61,117 nt of DNA, taken from an uncultured Lachnoclostridium sp. (lineage in GTDB: Bacteria > Bacillota > Clostridia > Lachnospirales > Lachnospiraceae). Each line of letters opens with the position of its first letter. The stretch's first letter is position 1. Positions 35,155-43,682 of the stretch are shown piece by piece. The stretch spans positions 1 through 61,117 of the forward strand of contig CAMIWE010000004.1 in NCBI GenBank assembly GCA_946402335.1, given 5' to 3'. The notes below the pieces were generated by a model, which saw only the letters and a program-made list of their open reading frames with translations, was not told where the DNA came from and searched no databases. The position numbers and the translations under genes were made by a program.

Positions 35155-35985
35155 TTATAATTTGCCGCGTACTCTTTCCCAGAAGGAAATGTCGGCAAGC
35201 ATGACAACCGAAACTTCCGAAGCTGCCCGCTGTACGGTCACCTTATCGCCGACCGAAAGCGCCATAACCTCGTCTCCGTCGACGGTCACCGTAGCTTCCT
35301 GCTCCAGGGATCGCGAGCTGCTGCAGACTTCGATCTCGATCACGTCCTCGTCCGAAACAACGAACGGTCTGGCGTGAAGCATATGCGGGCATACGGGCGT
35401 AATGACAAGATTACGGGCCTGGGGCGCAACAACCGGGCCTCCGGCGCTTAAGCTGTAGCCGGTCGAACCGGAAGGCGTGGCAACGATAACGCCGTCGCCC
35501 TGATAATTGTCCGCCAGCTGTCCGTTGACCGAAACCTTCAGCTTGATCAGACGGGAAAATCCCGAACGCGCAATGACAACGTCATTCATCGCAAGGATTT
35601 CGGATTCGACGCCGTTGCGGCTCGTCTTAAGAAGGGTCTTCTTCTCAATGACGTATTCATCCTTCACCAGCTGCGCAATGGCCTTTTCGGAGTCCTGATA
35701 CTCGGCTGCGGTGAGAAATCCGAGGTGTCCGAGGTTGATTCCCATCACCGGAATCCCGCTTGCCTGAAGCACTTTGGCGCCCCGCAGGAAGGTTCCGTCT
35801 CCGCCGAGGATGATCGTACAGTCGGTTCCCGGCTCAAGATCGACCTTGCAGTAATCCGTTCCCATAACAAGCGGCGCTACGACATAGGCGCTTCCGCCGT
35901 GTTCCGAAATGCAATCCGCAAGCCGCTTTGTGATCCGGCCCTCAGGATCCTTTTCCTTGTTTGCTATGATACAAAAACGCTTCAT
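35155..35985 (-). CDS. nadK: NAD kinase
   Basis: Phosphorylates NAD to NADP. The 276-residue protein has GGDGTFLRGAK near residue 70, the conserved NLGHLGFL, and GSTGYSLSAGGPVV. AAAGGA lies six bases before the ATG at 35985. The start overlaps the 3' end of tlyA by 44 bases, indicating coupled translation. Confidence 0.96.
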   Translation of the reverse strand: MKRFCIIANKEKDPEGRITKRLADCISEHGGSAYVVAPLVMGTDYCKVDLEPGTDCTIILGGDGTFLRGAKVLQASGIPVMGINLGHLGFLTAAEYQDSEKAIAQLVKDEYVIEKKTLLKTSRNGVESEILAMNDVVIARSGFSRLIKLKVSVNGQLADNYQGDGVIVATPSGSTGYSLSAGGPVVAPQARNLVITPVCPHMLHARPFVVSDEDVIEIEVCSSSRSLEQEATVTVDGDEVMALSVGDKVTVQRAASEVSVVMLADISFWERVRGKL

Positions 35986-36763
35986 TGACAATCCTTTCCG
36001 CTGTCGCGGCATCCACTCCCGCGGCGGGCTTAAGTGTCTTTACGGCGGTAAACAGGTACTCCGTGTTCCCGCTTCCGCCCTGAATCGGCGAATAGGTTAT
36101 GCCGTCACAGGCAAATCCCTGCTCTGCGGCAGCCCCGGTCACTGAAACAATAACGTTTCGATGTACTCTTTTATCTTTTACGATTCCGTTCTTTCCGACA
36201 TGCTCCCTGCCGGCTTCAAACTGCGGCTTTATAAGGCATACGATCCGGCCGCCTTCCCTTACGAGTGCGGCAAATGCCGGCAGCACTTTCGTAAGCGAGA
36301 TAAACGACAGGTCCGCCGCCAGAAAATCCGCCTGCTCCGGCAGTTCTCCGCCGGTCATATTGCGGATGTCGGTCTGTTCCATCGATACGACGCGCGGGTC
36401 TTCCCTGAGGCTTTCCGCCAGCTGCGCCGTCCCGACATCGATTGCATATACAAGGGCTGCGCCGTTTTGCAGCATGCAGTCCGTGAAACCGCCCGTTGAC
36501 GCGCCTGCGTCGATGCAGGTCAGGCCGTTCAGTGTGATTCCAAACTGCGTAAGCGCTTTTTCAAGCTTGTAGCCGCCCCGGCCGACGTACCGGTCTTCTC
36601 CGCCGTCAAGAACGATTACCGCGTCCTCCGCGATCATCGTTCCGGGCTTCGTGACGGTCTCTCCGTCCACCGAAACGTCTCCGGCAAGAATCCTCTGCCT
36701 TGCCCGTGCCCTCGTCGTACAAAGGCCGGTCTCCACCATGCGTATGTCCAGTCTATCTTTCAT
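35942..36763 (-). CDS. tlyA: TlyA-type rRNA 2'-O-methyltransferase
   Basis: Protein of 273 residues with an N-terminal S4 RNA-binding domain (about 1-65) and an FtsJ-like methyltransferase with DAGASTGGFTDCML as the AdoMet loop. Homologues methylate 16S and/or 23S rRNA; some have been annotated as haemolysins. The ATG at 36763 overlaps the end of dxs by 11 bases; a GTG nine bases upstream is an alternative. Order dxs-tlyA-nadK is typical of Clostridia. Confidence 0.93.
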   Translation of the reverse strand: MKDRLDIRMVETGLCTTRARARQRILAGDVSVDGETVTKPGTMIAEDAVIVLDGGEDRYVGRGGYKLEKALTQFGITLNGLTCIDAGASTGGFTDCMLQNGAALVYAIDVGTAQLAESLREDPRVVSMEQTDIRNMTGGELPEQADFLAADLSFISLTKVLPAFAALVREGGRIVCLIKPQFEAGREHVGKNGIVKDKRVHRNVIVSVTGAAAEQGFACDGITYSPIQGGSGNTEYLFTAVKTLKPAAGVDAATAERIVNEAFLYHSKQGKGS

Positions 36764-38630
36764 GGCCGGCACCGTCTTTTAGTATTCTTTCCGCGACAGC
36801 CTCTGCGTTCAGTCCGCAGGCATTGCGGATCTCCTGCTGCGTGGCATGTGCCTGGAACGCATCCGGCATCGAGCAGATCATCACCCGTACCGGTAACTGC
36901 TCTTCTTCCGCGAAAGCCGCCACGCGCTCACCGAACCCGCCGGTCCGCACGCCTTCCTCCATGGTTACGATCAGGTCGTGATCCGCCGAAAGCGTCCGGA
37001 TCAGCTCCCGGTCAAACGGGGACGCAAACCGTGCATTGACAACGGAAGCATCCTTTCCGCTCTTTTGTAAGATTGCCTTTACGCCCATCGCCTCTTCCCC
37101 AAGAGGTCCCAAAAACAGGATTGCGGTGCCTTTTCCTTTTGCAAGAACCTCCGCCCGTCCGAGACGGATTTCGGAAACCTTTTCGGGAAGTGCCTCAAGG
37201 TCCTTGCCTCCGCGGGGATACCGTACGGCAGCCGGGCCGTCATAGGTTACGGCGAAACGGAGCATGGCACGAAGTTCCGCGCCGTTTCGCGGAGCCATAA
37301 CAACCATTCCGGGCATATGGGAAAGGAAAGCCAGGTCAAACAGACCCTGATGCGTTTCTCCGTCCGAGCCAACTATTCCGGCACGGTCGATTGCCAGCGT
37401 AACCGGGCGCTCATTTAAACAGATATCCTCTAAAATCTCGTCATAGGCTCTCTGCAGGAATGTGGAATACACCGCAAGTACCGGGTGCATGCCGTTTAAG
37501 GAAAGCCCTGCGGCAAATGAGGCAGCATGCCCTTCCGCAATCCCGACGTCGAAGAAACGGGACGGATACTGCTTGCGGAAACCGTCCAGTCCGGTTCCGT
37601 CCGACATGGCAGCGGTAATTGCCGTTACGTCCGGATAATCCCGTCCGATGTTCACCATCTCATCCCGGAATACATCCGTATACGTCTTCTTAAATGTGAT
37701 TCCCTCCGGCGCGCCGCTCTTCGGGTTAAACGGAGGCGTTCCGTGGAATTTGCTCGGATCGGCCTCGGCAAAGGAATAGCCTTTGCCCTTCTTCGTAACG
37801 GCGTGGATTAAAACCGCGCCGTGAATGCGGGAAGCCGCCTTTAAGGCCTTTTCGAGTTCTGCGATATTATGTCCGTCAACCGGTCCGTAATAAGCAATTC
37901 CCATCTCGGTGAAGAACTCCCCGGGAACAACCATGGACCGGATAACGGCTTTCATCTTCTTTAATTTCTGGGCAATTCTCGCGCCGAAAGACGTTTTGTT
38001 GAGCGCATGCTCCACATTGCCCTTCCAGTCGATATAATTCACGCTCATGCGGGCTTTGCGAAGGTAGTTGGCCATGCCGCCCACATTTTTCGAAATCGAC
38101 ATTTCGTTGTCGTTCAGTATTATGATCAGATTCGTTTTGAACCGTCCCGCGTGGTTGAGTGCCTCATAGGCAGGACCGCCGGAAAGGGAACCGTCTCCGA
38201 TTACCGCAACGACCCTGTAATCCTCGCCCCGCAGGTCTCTTGCCTTTGCAAGACCCGTGGCAACCGAAACCGAGGTTGAGCTGTGTCCGGTATCAATGAC
38301 GTCGCACGGGCTTTCCTTCCGTTTCGGGAAGCCGCTGATTCCTCCTTTTCTTCGGAGCGTGTAAAATGCATCCTTGCGCCCGGTCAGAATCTTGTGCGTA
38401 TATGCCTGATGCCCGACGTCCCAGATCAGCTTGTCCTTCGGCAGGTCCAAAAACCGGTGCAGCGCCACCGTAAGCTCCACCGAGCCGAGGTTGGACGCCA
38501 GATGGCCTCCGTTTTTGCTGACCGTCTCTAAAATCAGCCTCCGGATATCCCGGCAAAGGGCCGGCAGCTGGTCTTCGGGAACTTTCTTCACGTCGTTCGG
38601 CCGCTCAATTGTATTGAGAATGTTACTCAT
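36753..38630 (-). CDS. dxs: 1-deoxy-D-xylulose-5-phosphate synthase
   Basis: Thiamine-diphosphate enzyme that condenses pyruvate and glyceraldehyde-3-phosphate, the first step of the MEP isoprenoid pathway. The 625-residue protein has the N-terminal SNLGSVELTVALH with the catalytic His region, GDGSLSGGPAYEALNHAG for cofactor binding, and DRAGIVGSDGETHQG. It follows ispA by 48 bases. The ribosome site is weak, so coupling with ispA is likely. Confidence 0.97.
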   Translation of the reverse strand: MSNILNTIERPNDVKKVPEDQLPALCRDIRRLILETVSKNGGHLASNLGSVELTVALHRFLDLPKDKLIWDVGHQAYTHKILTGRKDAFYTLRRKGGISGFPKRKESPCDVIDTGHSSTSVSVATGLAKARDLRGEDYRVVAVIGDGSLSGGPAYEALNHAGRFKTNLIIILNDNEMSISKNVGGMANYLRKARMSVNYIDWKGNVEHALNKTSFGARIAQKLKKMKAVIRSMVVPGEFFTEMGIAYYGPVDGHNIAELEKALKAASRIHGAVLIHAVTKKGKGYSFAEADPSKFHGTPPFNPKSGAPEGITFKKTYTDVFRDEMVNIGRDYPDVTAITAAMSDGTGLDGFRKQYPSRFFDVGIAEGHAASFAAGLSLNGMHPVLAVYSTFLQRAYDEILEDICLNERPVTLAIDRAGIVGSDGETHQGLFDLAFLSHMPGMVVMAPRNGAELRAMLRFAVTYDGPAAVRYPRGGKDLEALPEKVSEIRLGRAEVLAKGKGTAILFLGPLGEEAMGVKAILQKSGKDASVVNARFASPFDRELIRTLSADHDLIVTMEEGVRTGGFGERVAAFAEEEQLPVRVMICSMPDAFQAHATQQEIRNACGLNAEAVAERILKDGAGHER

Positions 38631-38678
38631 GTTCTGATCATTACCTGTGCCGCAGTGCGGCTCCGTGTCGAAAATGCT

Positions 38679-39596
38679 TTATTTCGTGCGGTGCACGAGA
38701 TACCCGAGCAGATCCTTTAAGAATCCCTTGTCCGGGCTCTTGTCTTCATACCCGGAAAGTTTTAAAAGGGCACGCGCCGTAAGCTGCTCCACCGTTGCCG
38801 ACGATTCCTCCACGCCGAACAGCGAGGCATAGGTCGTCTTCTTGTTCTTCTCGTCACTGAGAACCGCTTTGCCGAGTTCCGCAACCGTACTGGTCACGTC
38901 CAGAATATCATCCTGGATCTGGAATGCCATTCCGACATCCGCTGCAACCGATTCCATGGCGCTGACCGTTTCGTCGTCTGCGCCGGCAAGGATTGCGCCG
39001 ATCATCATGGAAGCCTCAAGGAGCGCTCCGGTCTTCAGTTTGTAGATAAAAAGCAGTTCCTCACCGGTAAAATTCTTTCCGGTGCCGATCACGTCTACCG
39101 TCTGTCCGCCTACCATTCCGTAAGCGCCCGACTTGTCTGCAAGAACCCGCAGTGCATGAAGTACCTTCTCCTGCTCCCCGGGAAGCATTTTGGCACGAAG
39201 TGCCGTCTCAAATGCATAGTTTAAAAGTCCGTCGCCCGCAAGAATTCCCATCGCATGCCCGTAAGCAACGTGGGTCGTCATCTTCCCGCGGCGGTACATA
39301 TCGTTGTCCATAGCCGGCAGGTCGTCATGCACGAGGGAATACGAATGGATCATCTCTATTGCGCCGAGAAACGGATATACGATATCCTTCTCCCGCGCGG
39401 GATCCCCGCCAAGGTACCGGTAGGTCTCTAAAATCAGTACGGGACGGACGCGTTTCCCTCCCGCTAAAACACTGTAATTCATGGCTTCAAACAGAATGCG
39501 CTGCTTGCCCTCTTCCTTCGGGAGCTGTTCGCGAACGATTTCCGTAATCTGCTCTGCTTTTTCTTTCAGAATGTCCTGAAATGTGCGGTCACTCAT
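38679..39596 (-). CDS. ispA: Polyprenyl (farnesyl/geranylgeranyl) diphosphate synthase
   Basis: Elongates isoprenoid diphosphates, supplying precursors for undecaprenyl phosphate. The 305-residue protein has the first Asp-rich motif DDLPAMDND and the second DDILD, plus GGKRVRP. The ATG at 39596 overlaps the xseB stop region by eight bases and has AGGCGG at good distance; an ATG two codons upstream is possible. Chain length cannot be fixed from sequence, but the insertion between the Asp residues of motif 1 (DDxxxxD) is the short-chain bacterial FPP type. Confidence 0.94.
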   Translation of the reverse strand: MSDRTFQDILKEKAEQITEIVREQLPKEEGKQRILFEAMNYSVLAGGKRVRPVLILETYRYLGGDPAREKDIVYPFLGAIEMIHSYSLVHDDLPAMDNDMYRRGKMTTHVAYGHAMGILAGDGLLNYAFETALRAKMLPGEQEKVLHALRVLADKSGAYGMVGGQTVDVIGTGKNFTGEELLFIYKLKTGALLEASMMIGAILAGADDETVSAMESVAADVGMAFQIQDDILDVTSTVAELGKAVLSDEKNKKTTYASLFGVEESSATVEQLTARALLKLSGYEDKSPDKGFLKDLLGYLVHRTK

Positions 39597-39801
39597 CCTC
39601 ATTTCCGCCTTCCTCGATAATCTGCAGTTCCTTTTCGACGGTATCGATCATATCGCTGCATTTCTGCAGCTGCTCCATACCCTCTTTATACAGCCGGAAC
39701 GACTCGTCCAACGTCATTTCCATGCTTTCCATTCTGCGGATGATGTCTTCCATCTTCTGCATCCGCTCTTCTAACGAAAGATCCTTTTCCTGCTCTGCCA
39801 T
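39589..39801 (-). CDS. xseB: Exodeoxyribonuclease VII small subunit
   Basis: The 70-residue helical protein (SLEERMQKMEDIIRRME, then MTLDESFRLYKEGM) matches the family at full length. It binds several-fold in excess to XseA to form the single-strand nuclease. It lies 49 bases after xseA and overlaps ispA by eight bases. Confidence 0.95.
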   Translation of the reverse strand: MAEQEKDLSLEERMQKMEDIIRRMESMEMTLDESFRLYKEGMEQLQKCSDMIDTVEKELQIIEEGGNEDE

Positions 39802-39850
39802 CTCGTTCTCCTTTCGGTTTCGTGGGACAGACTATATACAAAAAGCACCG

Positions 39851-41074
39851 TTATTTCATTTCCGTTTTTTCGTCAAATGCGACCGTTTCCTTTACCTCGA
39901 CCATCATCTCGCCGTCCTTTAACAGAATCCGTAACAGATCGCCGGGCTTCTGCTTTAAAACGGATACTACCGGCTTTCCGGAGCCGTCCGAAATATACCC
40001 GAAGCCGCCGCCCAGTTTCTTAAGGGGCGAAAGCCCGTCCAGCTTTGCGGCAAGTACCGCAAGCCGTTTCGACTCTTTTGAAAACCGGTTCTCCATTGCC
40101 GAATGCAGCTGCTGCCGAATTGCTTCCATGCGGTCCCGTCTCCGTGCCAGCCGTGCCGTCGGCTTCTGCATCATCAAAAGCCGTTCCGCGTGCCGGAGTT
40201 CTTCCCGCTTTCGCGCGATCCGTTCCGACATGGCTTCGGTCAGGGCGCTGTGGTAATCTACCATCCGGGCGATCAGTTCCTCCGCCAGGCCTACCGCAAG
40301 TTCCGCGGCTGCCGAAGGGGTCGGTGCCCGCAGATCCGAAACATAATCGATGATCGTGGTGTCGGTCTCGTGTCCGACACAGGATATAACCGGAACCGGG
40401 CATTCGTATACGGCCCTGGCGACATTCTCCTCGTTAAACGCCCAAAGGTCTTCGATGGAGCCTCCTCCGCGTCCGACGATGATCACGTCCACATCGGCAT
40501 GCTCCAGCCGCTTAATGGCCCTTACAATCGTTTGGGAAGCGCCTTCCCCCTGTACCTGCGCCGGGGAAAGGACCGGCTGCACATACGGATTCCGGCGGTG
40601 CAGAATGTTTAAAATATCCTGCAGGGCCGCTCCGGTCCGTGCGGTTACGATTCCGATGCGCTTCGGGTACGGCGGAAGTGTTTTCTTATGCTCCCGGTCG
40701 AACAGTCCCTCCGCGGCAAGCCGCTTTTTTAACAGCTCATAACGCTCATACAGCTCGCCCAAGCCTGCCTGGGTGATTCGCTCCGCATACAGCTGGTAAA
40801 CGCCGTCCCGTTCGAAAACGGATATTCTGCCGAGCACCTGCACCAGGTCGCCTTCCTTCATCGGGAATGCGAGTCCCTTTACGCGGGATGCCGCGAACAT
40901 AACGCACTTCAGCTGTCCGCCGGAATCCTTCAGCGTAAAATACACATGTCCGGTCGAATGGTATTTGCAGTTGGAAACTTCTCCCTCCACCGCAATCCTT
41001 GAAAGGACCGCGTCACGGTTGAACAGATTCTTCAGGTAAATGTTTACCTCTGAAACTTTATAAACCGGATTCAT
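39851..41074 (-). CDS. xseA: Exodeoxyribonuclease VII large subunit
   Basis: Catalytic subunit that degrades single-stranded DNA to acid-soluble oligonucleotides. The 407-residue protein has an N-terminal OB fold (VEGEVSNCKYHSTGHVYFTLKD) and the conserved VGRGGGSIEDLWAFNEE and SCVGHETD motifs. The ATG at 41074 overlaps the end of nusB by 17 bases; a TTG four codons upstream is less well spaced. Translation is probably coupled to nusB. Confidence 0.96.
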   Translation of the reverse strand: MNPVYKVSEVNIYLKNLFNRDAVLSRIAVEGEVSNCKYHSTGHVYFTLKDSGGQLKCVMFAASRVKGLAFPMKEGDLVQVLGRISVFERDGVYQLYAERITQAGLGELYERYELLKKRLAAEGLFDREHKKTLPPYPKRIGIVTARTGAALQDILNILHRRNPYVQPVLSPAQVQGEGASQTIVRAIKRLEHADVDVIIVGRGGGSIEDLWAFNEENVARAVYECPVPVISCVGHETDTTIIDYVSDLRAPTPSAAAELAVGLAEELIARMVDYHSALTEAMSERIARKREELRHAERLLMMQKPTARLARRRDRMEAIRQQLHSAMENRFSKESKRLAVLAAKLDGLSPLKKLGGGFGYISDGSGKPVVSVLKQKPGDLLRILLKDGEMMVEVKETVAFDEKTEMK

Positions 41075-41513
41075 GACTGCTTGCAATTACCTTTCCGAGG
41101 ATGCCGTTGATAAAGCTGTAGGATTCGTTCGTTCCGTATTTCTTCGCCAGCTCAACCGCTTCGTTGGCGGCAACCTTTTCCGGAATCGCCTCGTCGAACA
41201 GAATCTCATAAACGGCAAGACGCAGGATGCTGATCTCCGCTTTTCCCATCCGGTTCAGGTCCCAGCCGATCGCGTACTTCTGTAACATCGCGTCGATGGA
41301 ACCGAGATGTTCCTTCACGCCGAGATACCGGGAACGGATCTGTTCCGTAAGCGCGGCACTGAAATTCTGCATCTCGTAATAGTTCGAAAGAGCCTCGTCC
41401 TTCTCCTTCTCCTCATAAAAGCCGGAAAGGAACAGCGAAATAAATACCTGTTCCCGCTTTTCGCTCTGCGAAAGCTTTTCCACTTCGGCTGTCCGAATCT
41501 CCTCATTCTCCAT
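41058..41513 (-). CDS. nusB: Transcription antitermination factor NusB
   Basis: All-helical factor that binds boxA RNA with NusE (S10) and supports rRNA transcription. The 151-residue protein has the conserved REQVFISLFLSGFYEE and LAVYEILFDEAIPEKVAANEAVELAKKYG. AAGGAG six bases upstream fixes the ATG at 41513; upstream in-frame codons would give an atypical extension. It follows the Asp23 gene, the normal order. Confidence 0.95.
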   Translation of the reverse strand: MENEEIRTAEVEKLSQSEKREQVFISLFLSGFYEEKEKDEALSNYYEMQNFSAALTEQIRSRYLGVKEHLGSIDAMLQKYAIGWDLNRMGKAEISILRLAVYEILFDEAIPEKVAANEAVELAKKYGTNESYSFINGILGKVIASSHESGL

Positions 41514-41587
41514 GGGATTCTCCTTACTCTGACAAAAATGAAGGGAAGCTTCGGCGTAACCCGTCACTTCCCGGTTAATTCTTTCCA

Positions 41588-41974
41588 TTACGCCTTTTCA
41601 ATGTCCACTCCCACAATATGCACATTCACGCGCAGTACCGTGAGCCCCGTCATACTTTCGATTGCGGATCTAACCTTTTCCTGAACGGCCTTGGCAACCT
41701 TCGGAATGCTGTAGCCGTATTGCACAACCAGCGACAGTTCCGCGCTGACCACACCGTTTTCAACACCGATCACGGCGCCTTTTGAAAGGTTCTTAATCCC
41801 GAACTTTCCGATAAATTCCTTCGTCATATTTCCGGACATGTAAGCAACTCCTTCAACCTCCGTTGCCGCAAGTCCCGCAACCGACGCAATTACGTCATTT
41901 GCAATCTTTACGCTTCCGTCCATACCTTCCGGATTCAGTTTTGCACCGTAAACCGGCTCATTTTCTTTACTCAC
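41588..41974 (-). CDS. Asp23/Gls24 family envelope stress protein
   Basis: Protein of about 128 residues in the Asp23/Gls24 (DUF322) family, with IANDVIASVAGLAATEVEGV and a C-terminal beta strand ending VNVHIVGVD. Members are membrane-associated proteins linked to envelope homeostasis. Two starts are possible: a GTG at 41974 with GAAGGAGG nine bases away, and an ATG at 42004 with TGGAG only four bases away. The GTG is preferred on ribosome-site quality. It leads the nusB-to-recN run from a strong promoter at 42026-42054. Confidence 0.9.
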   Translation of the reverse strand: MSKENEPVYGAKLNPEGMDGSVKIANDVIASVAGLAATEVEGVAYMSGNMTKEFIGKFGIKNLSKGAVIGVENGVVSAELSLVVQYGYSIPKVAKAVQEKVRSAIESMTGLTVLRVNVHIVGVDIEKA

Positions 41975-42025
41975 TTTTATGGTCCTCCTTCTTTCGAACG
42001 GCATTTTACTCCAATATTAGTGACA

Positions 42026-42054
42026 TTATACCAAATCTTACGGAAAATAGCAAC
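42026..42054 (-). promoter_or_regulatory. Sigma-A promoter of the asp23-nusB run
   Basis: TTGCTA and TATAAT separated by 17 bases on the minus strand. It lies just upstream of both candidate starts of the Asp23 gene and probably serves the whole asp23-to-recN series. Confidence 0.88.
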
Positions 42055-42146
42055 AAAAATCCGCTTTTCAAGCGCCTCGCCGGGCAGTTTTGAGCGGGTA
42101 TTTCCCTTCGGGGCCGTGCATTCCCGAAAAGGCATGAAAAAGACAC

Positions 42147-42193
42147 GAAAAAGGCCGCCGTCCGTTACCCAAACGGTATCGGACGACAGCCTC
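42147..42193 (-). terminator. Terminator after the sigma/anti-sigma pair
   Basis: A 13-bp stem with two G-T pairs (AGGCTGTCGTCCG with CGGACGGCGGCCT) and a 15-base loop, followed by five T on the minus strand, shortly after the stop codon of the gene ending at 42212. Confidence 0.8.
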
Positions 42194-42211
42194 TTTTTTA
42201 TGGACAAACTG

Positions 42212-43024
42212 TCAGTCGGATATTTCTTCCATTGTATCGATTTCGAGCATCTGACTCGTTTCATTCCTTCGAAGAACCACATGGTAGCGGGTTCCGGACG
42301 AAGGAACATCTTCCATTCCCACATAACCGTACCGGGTTGCTTCCTCCCCTGTGACCAGAATCGTTGCGTCATACCGTTCGCCGTTCTTTTCAAAGCTGAG
42401 CACATAAACGGTTTTGCCGGAAAGCTTCTCCTTAAGTTCCCGCTCAAGAGCTGCTAACGTCAGGAGTTTTTGGAAATACTGATCCTCAGTTACTTCCCTT
42501 TCTTTACGCCATACGTTGTATGCTGTAGTACTGTTGGCGTTTTCGCCTTCCTTCGGCCCTTCCTCAGGCGAAACGCTCCAGCCGATAATCTTATAATCCG
42601 TCTTTCCATTCGGTGCGGCGAGCTCGCTATTCGGGGCTTTGATATCCGGAGAATTATACGTTATATCCGGTGTCCCGTCATACTCAATCCTATCTTGGGG
42701 AGAAATCGAAAAGACATAAACCGAGTCCGTACTCTGTGCATCCATTGCAAGCACGTTCTCGGAAGTCTCCTTAGGAGCACTGCTGTCTTTCTCGCTCAAG
42801 CCTCCGTTTCGCATAACGGTTACCGCGAAAACGATGCCCAGGACCACAATAACCGCCGCACAGGCACCGGCAACCCTGCGGAATACCGGACTGCAGTAAA
42901 ACGGGCGTTTCTCAGGCTTCGTATCAGCCGTTTCGGCAAGAACATTCGAAAGAATGCGGTTCTTTGCTTCTACCGACAGATGCATATCCTGCATAGATTG
43001 TTTCAACTGTTCCTCTGCCTTCAT
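42212..43024 (-). CDS. Single-pass membrane protein, probable anti-sigma factor
   Basis: Protein of 270 residues with a cytoplasmic N-terminus of about 49 residues, one transmembrane helix (about 50-72) and an extracytoplasmic domain of about 200 residues ending in beta-rich sequence. No named domain was recognised. Its ATG overlaps the stop codon of the ECF sigma gene by four bases, and this topology is typical of anti-sigma factors that hold an ECF sigma at the membrane. No zinc-binding HxxxCxxC (ZAS) motif is seen in the N-terminus, so it would belong to a non-ZAS class. The signal sensed is unknown. Confidence 0.6.
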   Translation of the reverse strand: MKAEEQLKQSMQDMHLSVEAKNRILSNVLAETADTKPEKRPFYCSPVFRRVAGACAAVIVVLGIVFAVTVMRNGGLSEKDSSAPKETSENVLAMDAQSTDSVYVFSISPQDRIEYDGTPDITYNSPDIKAPNSELAAPNGKTDYKIIGWSVSPEEGPKEGENANSTTAYNVWRKEREVTEDQYFQKLLTLAALERELKEKLSGKTVYVLSFEKNGERYDATILVTGEEATRYGYVGMEDVPSSGTRYHVVLRRNETSQMLEIDTMEEISD

Positions 43025-43509
43025 TGGCCATTCTCCTTATATCGCTCGCTCAACATCTTCCTGCCGCGCTGCAGCCGCATCTTAATTGCCGAAACCGAAT
43101 GCCTAAGCACCTTTGCGATCTCTTCGACCGAGTATTCCTCCACATAAAACAAAACCAAAACGCTCCGGTACTTCTCGGGAAGCGTCCTTAATACATCCAT
43201 GATGCCGTAATCCGCGTCCTTTCCGACGCTGACCTTTGCCTGCTCCGAAAGAATCCGTTCCCGGTTCTTCTGCTTGCGAAGAAGCATCAGGCTGTTATTG
43301 CGTACTACCTTTACAAGCCACTGCTTTTCATGCGCCTCATCCGGAAAATCAGGCGCTTCCGACACATAGGTGACCAGCGTGTCCTGGACCATGTCTTCCG
43401 CATCCGATGCGTTTCCGACAATGGACAGGCTCATATGATACATCAGATCGCCGTAAGTGTCCAAAATATGACGGATATGCTCCTCTTGTTGTACTCGGCT
43501 AAGGCTCAT
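43021..43509 (-). CDS. ECF-type RNA polymerase sigma factor
   Basis: Protein of 162 residues with region 2 (GNASDAEDMVQDTLVTYV, binding core polymerase and the -10 element) and region 4 (LPEKYRSVLVLFYVEEYSVEEIAKVL with the helix-turn-helix SVSAIKMRLQRGRKML). CAGGAG precedes the ATG. It has a vegetative-type promoter rather than an obvious ECF promoter. Its probable anti-sigma partner overlaps its stop codon. The tandem serpin genes end about 170 bases upstream; whether they belong to its regulon is unknown. Confidence 0.95.
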   Translation of the reverse strand: MSLSRVQQEEHIRHILDTYGDLMYHMSLSIVGNASDAEDMVQDTLVTYVSEAPDFPDEAHEKQWLVKVVRNNSLMLLRKQKNRERILSEQAKVSVGKDADYGIMDVLRTLPEKYRSVLVLFYVEEYSVEEIAKVLRHSVSAIKMRLQRGRKMLSERYKENGQ

Positions 43510-43577
43510 CGTCGTCTCCTGCAGGTAAGCTGTACGGTATCACCCGTACGCAATCAAATAACCAAAAGAACGGCTTC

Positions 43578-43606
43578 AGTATACCCCATGGCCGGTGTTC
43601 CGTCAA
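43578..43606 (-). promoter_or_regulatory. Sigma-A promoter of the ECF sigma gene
   Basis: TTGACG and TATACT separated by exactly 17 bases on the minus strand, about 70 bases before the start codon. Confidence 0.88.
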
Positions 43607-43617
43607 CTGTCCTCTTA

Positions 43618-43646
43618 CACGCCGCGGGCTCCCTCCCCGCGGCGCG
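43618..43646 (-). terminator. G/C-rich hairpin after the second serpin gene
   Basis: A stem of about 10 bp (GCGCCGCGGG with CCCGCGGCGT, seven-base loop) lies about 40 bases after the serpin stop codon. It lacks a T run, so it may be a weak or factor-assisted terminator, or an RNA-end protector. Confidence 0.45.
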
Positions 43647-43682
43647 CGGGACATCCCATTTTCCCCTCAAACAAACTGCAAT